Shown piece by piece: positions 51,749-60,721 of a stretch of 63,224 nt of DNA. The notes under the pieces were generated by a model. That model was not told the origin of the DNA. It did no database searches and saw only the letters and a program-made list of their open reading frames with translations. The position numbers were made by a program, and so were the translations under genes. Position 1 is the stretch's first letter. Each line of letters opens with the position of its first letter. Location of the stretch: positions 1 through 63,224 of the forward strand of contig CAZTJA010000010.1 in NCBI GenBank assembly GCA_964613745.1, read 5' to 3'. Origin of the DNA: CAZTJA01 sp964613745. GTDB taxonomy: Bacteria > Desulfobacterota > Desulfomonilia > Desulfomonilales > Desulfomonilaceae.

Positions 51749-53407
51749 TTGAGAAGCGACATAATGAAATCTGGTTTGGGTAGAGCTCCTTCAAGGGCTC
51801 TCCTGAAATCAATGGGAATAACTGACGAAGAGATTGCAAGACCGCTCATTGGAATAGCAAATTCGGCCAACGAACTTGTGCCCGGCCACATTCATCTCGA
51901 TCTGATAGTGAATGCCGTTAAAGCCGGCATAAGACTTGCCGGCGGAACTCCTCTTGAATTTTCGACAATCGGCGTGTGTGATGGATTAGCAATGGGGCAT
52001 TCCGGCATGAAATATTCCCTTGCCAGTCGCGATCTCATTGCCGATTCCGTGGAAATTATGGGAATTGCACACCCTTTTGACGGACTAGTTCTCGTTCCAA
52101 ATTGCGACAAAGTAGTTCCCGGCATGCTCATGGCAACTTTGAGGCTAAATATACCGGCTGTTGTAGTAAGTGGTGGACCTATGCTCACCGGCAGATTCAA
52201 AGGCAAGAAAACTGATGTTATCACGGTTTTTGAGGCAGTGGGCAGAGTGAAATCGGACAACATGTCTTTGGATGAACTTGCGATTCTGGAAGAAAAGGCA
52301 TGTCCGGGATGCGGATCATGTGCAGGAATGTTTACGGCTAATTCCATGAATTGTCTGACTGAGGCATTGGGATTGGGGCTTCCGGGAAACGGCACTATAC
52401 CCGCCGTTGAAGCAGCTCGGATACGATTGGCGAAAAGAGCCGGTATGAAGGTTATGGAACTGGTGGAAAAGGACATCAAACCTTGCGACATAGCGACGGA
52501 ACAAGCATTCAAAAATGCCATTGCAGTCGACATGGCACTGGGGTGTTCAACCAACACGGTTTTGCATGTACCTGCGATAGCGAGAGAGGCGGGTATCAAA
52601 GTTGACCTGGATCTGTTCGACGCAGTGAGCGGCAAAACGCCCCATATTTGTGCTTTGTCTCCGGGAGGGCCGAATCATCTTGAGGATCTGGACAGTGCAG
52701 GGGGGGTTCAGGCGGTACTTAAGGAATTGGCCCGTGGTGGTTTGGTGGACACCGGTGTGATGACCGTTACCGGCAAAATACTGGCTGACAATTTAAGAGA
52801 CGTAGAAATCGCGGACCATGAGGTGATTCGATCTCTAGAAAATCCACACAGCCCAAGGGGTGGGATAGCGATAATACGCGGAAATTTGGCACCTGAAGGA
52901 GCAGTTGTAAAACAGTCCGCAGTAGATAAGTCAATGTTAAAAAATACAGGCAAGGCTCGAGTATTTGACTCCGAAGAGAAAGCGGTTGAGGCTATTCTTT
53001 CAGGAAATATCAGCTCCGGTGAGATCGTGGTGATACGATATGAGGGCCCGCGTGGAGGTCCCGGCATGAGAGAAATGCTGAACCCAACTTCAGCTCTTGC
53101 GGGAATGGGATTAGATAAATCCGTGGCACTCATTACAGACGGCAGATTTAGCGGCGGCACCAGGGGAGCGGCTATAGGGCATGTGTCTCCTGAAGCTGCC
53201 CATGGCGGTCCTATAGCCTTCGTGCAAGAAGGTGATGAGATTACGATCGATATCCCCGCCAAACGAATAGATCTAAATGTCGCTCAGGCTGAGATCGAAA
53301 AAAGAAAGGCGAATTGGAAGCAGCCGGAACCCACGATTAAGACAGGTATACTTGGCCGCTATGCAAAACTGGTGAGTTCGGCCGCTCAAGGCGCAATTCT
53401 TGAGTGA
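51749..53407 (+). CDS. ilvD: Dihydroxy-acid dehydratase
   Basis: Iron-sulfur enzyme of valine/isoleucine synthesis, 552 residues. TTG 51749 is chosen: GGAGG lies five bases upstream and the product begins MRSDIMKSG, the standard N-terminus; the longer GTG frame is rejected. Cluster cysteines are Cys119 (NCDK) and Cys188/Cys191 (CPGCGSCAG). The first ligand site of the plant-type [2Fe-2S] enzyme is PGHIHL here, without Cys, as in the subgroup found in archaea and Desulfobacterota. tadA starts within its last codons. Confidence 0.95.
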   Translation: MRSDIMKSGLGRAPSRALLKSMGITDEEIARPLIGIANSANELVPGHIHLDLIVNAVKAGIRLAGGTPLEFSTIGVCDGLAMGHSGMKYSLASRDLIADSVEIMGIAHPFDGLVLVPNCDKVVPGMLMATLRLNIPAVVVSGGPMLTGRFKGKKTDVITVFEAVGRVKSDNMSLDELAILEEKACPGCGSCAGMFTANSMNCLTEALGLGLPGNGTIPAVEAARIRLAKRAGMKVMELVEKDIKPCDIATEQAFKNAIAVDMALGCSTNTVLHVPAIAREAGIKVDLDLFDAVSGKTPHICALSPGGPNHLEDLDSAGGVQAVLKELARGGLVDTGVMTVTGKILADNLRDVEIADHEVIRSLENPHSPRGGIAIIRGNLAPEGAVVKQSAVDKSMLKNTGKARVFDSEEKAVEAILSGNISSGEIVVIRYEGPRGGPGMREMLNPTSALAGMGLDKSVALITDGRFSGGTRGAAIGHVSPEAAHGGPIAFVQEGDEITIDIPAKRIDLNVAQAEIEKRKANWKQPEPTIKTGILGRYAKLVSSAAQGAILE

Positions 53408-53897
53408 GCCGGGGCTTGGTGGAGCGGCCATTCGATATGATCCGGATGACATTCGTTTCATGTCTGCGGCTCTGAAACTGGCCGCACAAGCAGGCGAAAT
53501 GGGCGAAACGCCTGTTGGAGCGGTTGTCGTACAAAATGGCACAATTGTAGGCAGCGGTCACAACAAAGTTGAATCACTCAATGATGCATCTTCGCATGCG
53601 GAAATTAATGCATTGCGTGAAGCTTCAATGCGGAACGGGAACTGGAGATTGCGGAGCGCATCCCTTTATGTTACATTGGAGCCCTGTATCATGTGTGCTG
53701 GAGCGGTACTTCAGTTTGAAATACGTAGGGTGATTTTCGGGGCATACAACGACAGATGGGGAGGATTGGGAAGTCTTTTCGATTTCGCCCATGATCCAAG
53801 AATAAACCGGGAAATCCAAATTACGTCAGGAGTCCTCAAAGAAGAGTCCGCTGAACTTTTGCACAATTTTTTTGAACGCTTGCGAGCTACATCCTAA
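53400..53897 (+). CDS. tadA: tRNA-specific adenosine deaminase
   Basis: Converts A34 to inosine in tRNA-Arg(ACG). In the 165-residue protein the zinc ligands are His66 with the catalytic Glu68 in SHAEINAL, and Cys96/Cys99 in EPCIMC. The TTG start at 53400 overlaps the ilvD stop by eight bases; an internal ATG at 53460 would remove the first helix and is less likely. A tRNA-Ser gene follows after 13 bases, perhaps on the same transcript. Confidence 0.92.
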   Translation: MSEPGLGGAAIRYDPDDIRFMSAALKLAAQAGEMGETPVGAVVVQNGTIVGSGHNKVESLNDASSHAEINALREASMRNGNWRLRSASLYVTLEPCIMCAGAVLQFEIRRVIFGAYNDRWGGLGSLFDFAHDPRINREIQITSGVLKEESAELLHNFFERLRATS

Positions 53898-53910
53898 TAG
53901 CTTTCCCCGC

Positions 53911-54000
53911 GGAGAGATGCCCGAGAGGCCGAAGGGGGTTGACTCGAAATCAACTGTATCCGTAAGGGTACCGGGGGTTCAAATCCCTCTCTCTCCGCCA
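53911..54000 (+). tRNA. tRNA-Ser (CGA), CCA encoded
   Basis: Class II tRNA of 90 bases. The acceptor GGAGAGA (53911-53917) pairs with TCTCTCC (53990-53996), and G-CCA is encoded. The anticodon stem GTTGA/TCAAC holds the loop CTCGAAA (anticodon CGA). A long variable arm lies between the anticodon and T arms, with T-loop TTCAAAT, as required for serine tRNAs. No promoter is visible between tadA and the tRNA. Confidence 0.93.
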
Positions 54001-54293
54001 ATCCCATAAAAATCACTTTTACGAGCATTTCGCGCCGACTTGAATTATCAACAGAGCCGACCTGTACCGGTACGGCCATTTAGGGCTATCGGGACTAAAT
54101 AAAAATACTGGAACGGTCTCGCGCTATATTGGTCTATAAATACCAAGAATTCTGATGGATCGTACGACCTAGGCAATTGCTATTAATTGATAATGAATTA
54201 GTGGATGATTAGTGATCCGGATTAATTAAACAGCTGATTTACAGCTTACTTCTTAAATTAGAAACGTGTACGTTTTCTCTTAGTAGGGCAATT

Positions 54294-55187
54294 ATGAATG
54301 TAGGTTATTTTTGGGGTCTTTTGAAAGAGACTTATAACGAATGGAGCAATGACAACGCATCAGATCAGGCGGCTGCCCTTGCATATTATTCCCTTTTTTC
54401 AATCGCCCCGTTGCTGGTTGTAATAGTTTCAATAGCAGGTTTCTTTTACGAAAACAGTACAACCGTTCGGGATGCATTAATTCAACAAATCGCCGAGTTG
54501 GTCGGAAATGATAGTGCTCAGACGATCCAAGAAATGATGGCTGCATCCAGCAAACCCGGAAAGGGTTTAATGGCCATGGTAATAGGAATTGTAACATTAC
54601 TCTTCGGCGCCAGTGCAGTCTTTGCTCACCTTCAAAGCATGCTGAATCTCATATGGGAAGTTGAGCCGAAGGAAGGTCGCGGCATTCTGGGAGTAATCAA
54701 ATCGCGCTTTTTCTCTTTTACCTTGGTGGTAGGAACAGGGTTCCTATTGTTGGTTTCGCTGGTAATCAGCACTGGACTGGCTGCATTGAACACAGTGATA
54801 GAAGCTTACATTCCGGGAGGAGCGGTATTAGCTTATGCAGTAAATTTCCTCATTTCTTTTGTGGTGATCACCGGTATTTTCGCAATGATTTATAAGTTAG
54901 TGCCCGATGCCGCCGTGCGTTGGAGCGATGTCTGGACCGGTGCTTCACTGACTGCCCTACTGTTTATACTGGGCAAATTTCTCATTGGTTTATATTTGGG
55001 GCATAGCAGTATGGCCTCAGCCTATGGTGCCGTTGGCTCTATCCTGATTATTCTGCTCTGGGTTTATTATTCCGCTCAAATTTTATTTTTCGGTGCGGAA
55101 TTTACGCAGGTATACGCTAGGAGGCGCGGAGCAACCATAAAGCCTACTGCTGAGGCCGTGCGAAAACAAACCGAGTGCACAACGTGA
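54294..55187 (+). CDS. YihY/BrkB-family inner-membrane protein
   Basis: This 297-residue protein has the family start (WSNDNASDQAAALAYYSLFSIAPLLVV) and about six membrane helices, near residues 32-50, 93-115, 140-165, 180-205, 215-238 and 247-270. SAYGAVGSILIILLWVYYSAQILFFGAEF is the typical C-terminal signature. Despite the old names ribonuclease BN and BrkB, its function is unresolved; transport has been proposed. It is convergent with the AI-2E family gene; the 165-base gap holds no clear terminator. Confidence 0.88.
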   Translation: MNVGYFWGLLKETYNEWSNDNASDQAAALAYYSLFSIAPLLVVIVSIAGFFYENSTTVRDALIQQIAELVGNDSAQTIQEMMAASSKPGKGLMAMVIGIVTLLFGASAVFAHLQSMLNLIWEVEPKEGRGILGVIKSRFFSFTLVVGTGFLLLVSLVISTGLAALNTVIEAYIPGGAVLAYAVNFLISFVVITGIFAMIYKLVPDAAVRWSDVWTGASLTALLFILGKFLIGLYLGHSSMASAYGAVGSILIILLWVYYSAQILFFGAEFTQVYARRRGATIKPTAEAVRKQTECTT

Positions 55188-55352
55188 GAGGGACCATTCC
55201 GATTAGGACACACTTCTAGGGTTGCCGACTCCTCGAAGATGACCGTTTTGCTTAACAGAGATTGTCCTTGCATTAGGGAAACGGAACTTAACGTGTTTGG
55301 GCAAGCAGGTTACGTACTCTCGCATATCGGAAGACCTTGCTCTCATGATGTA

Positions 55353-56462
55353 CTACTTGATTAGTAATCCAGGTCTCCCAAATGTGATGTCATAGATGTA
55401 AAAAAGGATGTATAGAGCTGCAAGTAACACGGGGCCGTACAGCACACCAAAAATGCCGAACAGATTCATTCCGCCGATAATGAAGAAAAATAGAAGGGGG
55501 GCATTTACCCACCCACCGGCGACTATTACCTGGCGCAATAAGTTATCCAATACAAATCCTACAATTACTGTGCCCCAAAAAAATATAAAAATTGCCGACC
55601 AAAATTTCTGAATAGCCAACAAATATGCAATAGCGGGAATCCATATAAGCCCCGTGCCCACAATCGGAATGAACGAGGCAAATGCCGTGGCCAATGCCCC
55701 CAAGACGACGGGCAGACCGGTTAACCAGAAAGCGATTGCAGTTGCCGCTCCTTGTGCTATTGCCACTATAAATGTGCCTAACAGCGTTGAACGACTGATC
55801 AAATTAATTCTCTCCGAAATGACTTGCTCATGCCCTTCAGTGAACGGAAAGAGTTTAAAAATGCTGTTTTGAATTTTTTTGTGATCTCTCACGAAGAAAA
55901 AAAAAGCAAAAACCATTAAAAGAAAGTTTCCCAGGAACGAAATTGAATTAGCGAGAATGTTGGTTGCGCTATCCAGCACACGTTTGGCAAAAGTTAAACC
56001 AATCTGGATACCCATTTGCCCCGTCTGATTATTTTGATTGCTACCCTCTCCAGTGAGCTGTTGGATTTCGGCTAAATAGGAATTTAGTATGGTCATGATA
56101 CTGACGATTCGTGGTTGCTTCAGAAAATCTTGAAAAGAATCGGATGCGACCCAGAGAGAAACGCTTTGGAATATACTTGCCGCTTCGGATAACAATTGCC
56201 AAAACAAAAACCAAGCGGGTATTAAAACCAAAAAAATCAAGAGCGCGGAAGTCAACAGTGCTGCCACTGTAGGACGACCCCCGACTAGAACGAGAACCCT
56301 TTGATTCACCGGTTGCATAACAATGGCCAATATTCCGGCAATTGCGATTGAATCAAAAAAAGGCCTGAAGAGCACAAAAGTTATCCACAGACCAAAGGCA
56401 ATCATCAATAACAGAATGAATTTCGGAATGTCTAATTGTGATACTAGTTTTTCATCTTGCAT
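55353..56462 (-). CDS. AI-2E/PerM-family membrane transporter
   Basis: This 369-residue protein has about eight membrane helices: two short hydrophobic pairs at the N-terminus, a long soluble segment (about 90-150), then the conserved C-terminal region with SFIPIVGTGLIWIPA and the GGMNLFGIFGVLYGPVLLA signature. Family members export autoinducer-2 or act as Na+/H+ antiporters; the substrate here is unknown. The start at 56462 has a weak ribosome-binding site. Confidence 0.87.
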   Translation of the reverse strand: MQDEKLVSQLDIPKFILLLMIAFGLWITFVLFRPFFDSIAIAGILAIVMQPVNQRVLVLVGGRPTVAALLTSALLIFLVLIPAWFLFWQLLSEAASIFQSVSLWVASDSFQDFLKQPRIVSIMTILNSYLAEIQQLTGEGSNQNNQTGQMGIQIGLTFAKRVLDSATNILANSISFLGNFLLMVFAFFFFVRDHKKIQNSIFKLFPFTEGHEQVISERINLISRSTLLGTFIVAIAQGAATAIAFWLTGLPVVLGALATAFASFIPIVGTGLIWIPAIAYLLAIQKFWSAIFIFFWGTVIVGFVLDNLLRQVIVAGGWVNAPLLFFFIIGGMNLFGIFGVLYGPVLLAALYILFYIYDITFGRPGLLIK

Positions 56463-56550
56463 GCGTTACACTGCCGGAGAGGCCATTGGTTATAATTACG
56501 GCCTACCCGGTGATTATCAGCTAAATTGGCAATGAGAATCCTGCGAAGAA

Positions 56551-57024
56551 TTACCTGTCCCCTTCTTTGCCTTCATAGCTTGCATAATATTTTTTCATCT
56601 TGTCATTCCATTCCGCTTGATTAAAATCCGGCCATTTTTTGCTGTCAAAATTAGGTGCTTTCTCCAATGATTGTTTGGACAACTTTACCGTTAAAGAGCG
56701 ACCTTGTTCCGTTGGCTTTATGGAATCCCACGGTATAGGAATGAGTTTGTCGCCGACTCCCAAGATCCCTCCATGAGAAAGTACCAAGTACAGAACTTTG
56801 CCTTTCACATCTCCAACCATATCCGAAATTGTACCTACCCGCTCACCATCTTCGGTGATGACATTTATTCCCACTAATTGTGAGGATCTCCACGCTCCAA
56901 GCTGCATTGATTTGGCTTCAATTGTATTTGCTGAGGAGTGTTCGACTTGGGCTTGTCCTCGAGCCGCCACGACAATACTCAGAATGAAAACTATAGAAAT
57001 GACATTGACTAATTTGATCTTCAT
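56551..57024 (-). CDS. Secreted PRC-barrel domain protein
   Basis: A 157-residue exported protein; ATG 57024 follows GGAGAG. The signal peptide ends near ARGQAQ. The PRC-barrel (about residues 38-110) is seen in WRSSQLVGINVITEDGERVGTISDMV, VLYLVLSHGG and LIPIPWDSI. The C-terminus is a basic, Trp-containing helix (WPDFNQAEWNDKMKKYY). Periplasmic PRC-barrel proteins are common in stress-related loci, but function is unknown. Confidence 0.8.
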   Translation of the reverse strand: MKIKLVNVISIVFILSIVVAARGQAQVEHSSANTIEAKSMQLGAWRSSQLVGINVITEDGERVGTISDMVGDVKGKVLYLVLSHGGILGVGDKLIPIPWDSIKPTEQGRSLTVKLSKQSLEKAPNFDSKKWPDFNQAEWNDKMKKYYASYEGKEGDR

Positions 57025-57890
57025 TTCGTCTCTCCACAATACACTTACTATTTACGCACATTCGTTACTATACGGTTGCGTTCACGTTCCAGCTTTACAA
57101 ACGGGGTTGCGAAAAAGTAATAAAGTCTAATAATTTGCTACTTAAGACAATTTTGTTTCCGATATGATTCGATGCATTACTTCAACTTCCACGATGTTTT
57201 TCTGCGGCAACAGTATAAAGGCCTTGCTGGGATTGACTTAGCTACTCAGAAGAAATCTTACCTCGAAATGTGATTCCACAGTTAATAGGCTGATATCCGC
57301 CATGCGTAACAGACTGCATATTGAAATCAACCCAGAGCACTCAATCAAGTTACGTATTTTGAGCGCGCATAATTGGATGACTCTTCAAATAGTTCCGGAG
57401 TGAGCCTGCTATGCTCATCTTTATGAGCGCAGTTTCACAGGAATTGTCGACAGCACGTCGTCATATTGGAGTTATTGTGAATGCGTCGACAAGCAATACG
57501 TTTGAAGTAACGGGCTAATCATTTCAGTAACTTACAGTGGGAGTGCTCTTATAGTTCTTACCTGAAGCAATTTGTCCGGATTTAAATTTTCATTATTAGC
57601 CCTACAACATGCTAATTAATGTGGACAACGACGATTATCTGCGCTATACGGTGCCATCATTCTTGTAAATATTGTGCAGGGCCTATTCATGAGACCGAAT
57701 CGGCCCAAGGCAAACGGTGGCAGCGATCGCGTTCCGCTACAACCCTGTAGCTACTTGTCGGATGATTGTCATCATATTGTTTTTGGGTAATAAGACCGGT
57801 GTTCTCATATAAATTAAGTGTAATGAATCAGCTTCTCATCGGAATCAATCCGCGAGAGTTTAATTTCAGAAGTCTCAGGGGGTAAATGCG
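57025..57890. other. Long spacer without a recognisable gene
   Basis: About 870 bases lie between the PRC-barrel gene and HU. Frequent stops interrupt all frames. A 6-bp hairpin lies at 57413-57428. I see no tRNA, known riboswitch or repeat. It may hold regulatory RNA, gene remnants or the HU regulatory region. Confidence 0.4.
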
Positions 57891-58196
57891 ATGACCAAGG
57901 CGGAACTCGTAGCAAAGCTGTCGGAAGAAGGCAACGTAACCAAAAAAGCCGCAACCGCTATGCTGGATGCATTAGTTCAGACCCTTCAGTCAAGTCTCAA
58001 ACAAGGCGACAACATCCGAATCGACGGCCTGGGAACCTTTGCCGTGGGTGACAGAAAGGCCCGTAACGGAGTCAATCCGAGGACTCGAGAAGTCATGCAA
58101 ATTCCGGCTACGAGAGTTCCCGTGTTTCGGGCTGCTAAAGCGCTGAAGGATGCCGTGAAGCCGGTCGAGAAAAAAGGCGGAAAAAAGAAAAAATAA
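57891..58196 (+). CDS. HU-family DNA-binding protein
   Basis: A 101-residue histone-like protein that bends DNA as a dimer. It has GDNIRIDGLGTFAVGDR and the arm NPRTREVMQIPATRVPVFRAAK, with the intercalating proline in IPA. A Lys-rich tail (VEKKGGKKKK) extends about ten residues beyond typical HU. GGGGG precedes the ATG by about eight bases. It is separated from its neighbours by long spacers, so it probably forms its own transcription unit. Confidence 0.93.
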   Translation: MTKAELVAKLSEEGNVTKKAATAMLDALVQTLQSSLKQGDNIRIDGLGTFAVGDRKARNGVNPRTREVMQIPATRVPVFRAAKALKDAVKPVEKKGGKKKK

Positions 58197-58283
58197 TCTT
58201 TCCCCGCTTTTTACAACTGAAACCGGATTCCCAAGAATGTAACAGAGACTTGATGAGTTTTTGTTGACCGTGCGAGGTGCTCC

Positions 58284-58514
58284 ATGAGCAATCCACTGGA
58301 TCCGGTCCGAGCGGCTTTCGAAAGTGCGGTTGGACCACATGCCAAAAGGCGCGAAATAACCAAAGAACTAAGGGAAACGGATGTCGGTAAGGACCGGAGA
58401 GCTCAACTGGTCAAAGAAACTGAAACCTTAGACAAAGAATGGATCGACAATCTCATAGCTCTTTATAAGGCTATGGAGCAATGCTCGGTCTTGCAGCAAA
58501 AGCTCAAAAGTTAA
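58284..58514 (+). CDS. Small helical protein, unknown
   Basis: A 76-residue charged protein with GAGGTG before its ATG. One or two long helices are predicted, with many Lys/Glu pairs and a Trp in KEWIDNLIALYKAM. It has one cysteine and no signal. No family is recognised. It follows HU by 87 bases and is followed by an intrinsic terminator, so HU and this gene may form one unit. Confidence 0.6.
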   Translation: MSNPLDPVRAAFESAVGPHAKRREITKELRETDVGKDRRAQLVKETETLDKEWIDNLIALYKAMEQCSVLQQKLKS

Positions 58515-58680
58515 GTGCATCGTCCCTTCGGTAGGGACCGACATTCAGCAGGCGAATGGCAACTCATCCGAGTTCACGGAAATGTTTCCGAAGAAATCAG
58601 AAGACACGTCATTTGGTGATTGACATACTGTTGTATTTGCTGTGAGACTCGAGCTGGTGCTCGAATCACCTATATTTGAG

Positions 58681-58709
58681 CGGCATTCATGTGAGTGTCG
58701 TTTTTTTTT
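58681..58709 (+). terminator. Intrinsic terminator
   Basis: A 7-bp stem, two pairs being G-U (58681-58687 with 58694-58700), is followed by nine T. It lies about 170 bases downstream of the small helical gene and ends the HU-side transcript before the convergent sensor gene. Confidence 0.65.
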
Positions 58710-58777
58710 GGATAACGATGCTTAACTCTGGAAGAAGTTTTGTACCCGGCTACGAATTTCGGTTAATAAATCGAAAT

Positions 58778-60721
58778 TTACGGTAGATTTTTTGTGCTGA
58801 AATGCAATGTCAGTATAGTAATATCGTCAGCTTGGGGCGCATTCACACTGAATTCCTCGATGTCCTTCAAAAGAAGTTCGGTCAGTTCCCTTGGGGCTCT
58901 ATCTTTAATGGAATTTACTACCTTCAATAATCTTTCGTCTGAATAGATTTTTTCGTCGGCGCTGAAGGCTTCCGTCACTCCATCCGTATAGGCGAGTAGG
59001 ACCGTTCCGGGGATGAACTGCACATGATTCATTTCAAAAACAGCGTCATCAATTATACCGACCACCGGCCCTCCGGGGCGGCTGAGGAATTCGGGTTCGG
59101 AATCATTGTTCCAGATCAAAGGCGGATTGTGGCCGGCATTTGCGTAAAGGAATTCTCCGGTCTTCACATTCAGGATCCCCATAAAAACCGTGACGAACAT
59201 GCAGGATTCGTTGTTAGCGGCCAAATGACGGTTGACTCGTTCAAGCACTTTGTCCGGGGGTTCGTTCATTCCAACTGCAGCTTCAATGAGATATTTCGTT
59301 ACGGACATGAACAGAGCAGCCGGAACTCCTTTTCCCGACACATCGCCAATAACTACACAAAGATGATCCGAATCGATGAAGAAAAAATCGTAAAAATCAC
59401 CGCCGACCTCCTTGGCGGGATTCATGACGGCGTATATGTCGAATTCAGCTCTATCGGGAAAGGCCGGGAAAACTGAGGGAAGCATGCTTCGTTGAATTCG
59501 AGCCGCAATCGACAACTCACTTTCTACCCTTTGCTTTGCGGCCGTAGTATCCGTGAGATCTTTGATGTATTTTTTCAGATCTTGAGTCATTGAGGTGAAT
59601 GATTTTGCAAGCTGTCCCACTTCGTCTTCCCGATTAATCTCGGAGAGATCAATATCCAGCTCTCCATGAGAAACTTTGCCCGTAGCAGTAGCCATTTTTT
59701 TTAAGGGACGAGCAATTGAACGGCCGATAAGAACGCTCATCAGGAGCATCAGGATCAATCCCCCAACGGCCACGCTGACCGTTTTTCGGTGTAAACTATT
59801 CATGTCGGCCAACAATTCTTCCTTCGGAAACACCACGCCGAGAGACCAGCCGGGGGTGGGAATTCGTGCGTACGCCAGGAAAGAATCTTGTCCGCTGAGG
59901 CTTGGGCCGATTTCGACAAAGCCCGATTCATCCTGCAACATTGCCAATCCTAATTTTCGAAGAGAAGCGTCTTGTCGTTCTTCAGCCAAACTGAAAATGG
60001 ACTCCGACATGATCAATTCCGTGTTGGGATGACTAACGAAATGGCCTGTTTCGGACAATATGAAGCTGAAACCCGTTCGACCGGGCTGGACGGAAGCAAT
60101 GATCTGGGTGAGCCACTCAAGTGAAACATCCGCGGTGATAATCCCTTTGACCTTCGAAGCCGTCCCGTCTGGTGCTCTTTCGAAAAACGGCCGTGAATAG
60201 GTTGTCATAATTATTCCGCCGCCGTCATCAAAATACGGTTCCGTCCAAATCGGCGTCCTAAGGACTTTCGGAATGTGGTACCAATCTTGAGTGAAATAAT
60301 TCGTAGAATCTTTTCCGAGCTCTTTATAGCTCACGCCGGATTGGTTCTTGAAGAAGTAAGGAGCAAACGACCGGAGGTTGTTATCAAATGTGTATGGTTC
60401 AAAAGCAACGGTGGATCCATAAATCTCCCTACCTTCTTCGACCATGCGCTTGATCAATTCCAAAAGTAAATCTTTGTTTGGAATACCCGTTTCTAGAACG
60501 GCAGCCAACGCTTTGGGTACCTTGGCTGCAGCTCGGAAATCCTGTTCGATTCGCCGTGCAACAGATAAAGCCAAGTTGCCTGCATTTTTCTCGGCTTCCG
60601 CAAGGATCACTTTTCGGGAATAAGAGTAGTTGTATGCAAGGGCGAGGGCAAAAACGAATGAAGCTCCGCACAAGACAAGAATCGTAATCTTTAAACCGAG
60701 GCTGCTGCGAATTCTGAGCAT
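58778..60721 (-). CDS. Membrane sensor with Cache, HAMP and SpoIIE-type PP2C phosphatase domains
   Basis: This 647-residue receptor has a membrane helix at about 9-29, a periplasmic double-Cache-like sensor (about 35-305), a second helix (about 312-335), a HAMP segment (about 336-390, SRPLKKMATATGKVSHGE-like) and a short coiled coil. The C-terminal SpoIIE phosphatase (about 415-640) has metal-binding GGDFYDFF, VIGDVSGKGVPAALFM, NAGHNPPLIW and TDGVTEA. Family members dephosphorylate an anti-anti-sigma factor in partner-switching; no such partner is in the window. The ATG overlaps the stop of the solute-binding protein gene by one base (TAATG). Confidence 0.9.
   Translation of the reverse strand: MLRIRSSLGLKITILVLCGASFVFALALAYNYSYSRKVILAEAEKNAGNLALSVARRIEQDFRAAAKVPKALAAVLETGIPNKDLLLELIKRMVEEGREIYGSTVAFEPYTFDNNLRSFAPYFFKNQSGVSYKELGKDSTNYFTQDWYHIPKVLRTPIWTEPYFDDGGGIIMTTYSRPFFERAPDGTASKVKGIITADVSLEWLTQIIASVQPGRTGFSFILSETGHFVSHPNTELIMSESIFSLAEERQDASLRKLGLAMLQDESGFVEIGPSLSGQDSFLAYARIPTPGWSLGVVFPKEELLADMNSLHRKTVSVAVGGLILMLLMSVLIGRSIARPLKKMATATGKVSHGELDIDLSEINREDEVGQLAKSFTSMTQDLKKYIKDLTDTTAAKQRVESELSIAARIQRSMLPSVFPAFPDRAEFDIYAVMNPAKEVGGDFYDFFFIDSDHLCVVIGDVSGKGVPAALFMSVTKYLIEAAVGMNEPPDKVLERVNRHLAANNESCMFVTVFMGILNVKTGEFLYANAGHNPPLIWNNDSEPEFLSRPGGPVVGIIDDAVFEMNHVQFIPGTVLLAYTDGVTEAFSADEKIYSDERLLKVVNSIKDRAPRELTELLLKDIEEFSVNAPQADDITILTLHFSTKNLP

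Noticed and set aside
53894..54079. 61-codon minus-strand frame over the tRNA-Ser
   Set aside because: It is antisense to a well-formed tRNA and has no independent coding evidence.
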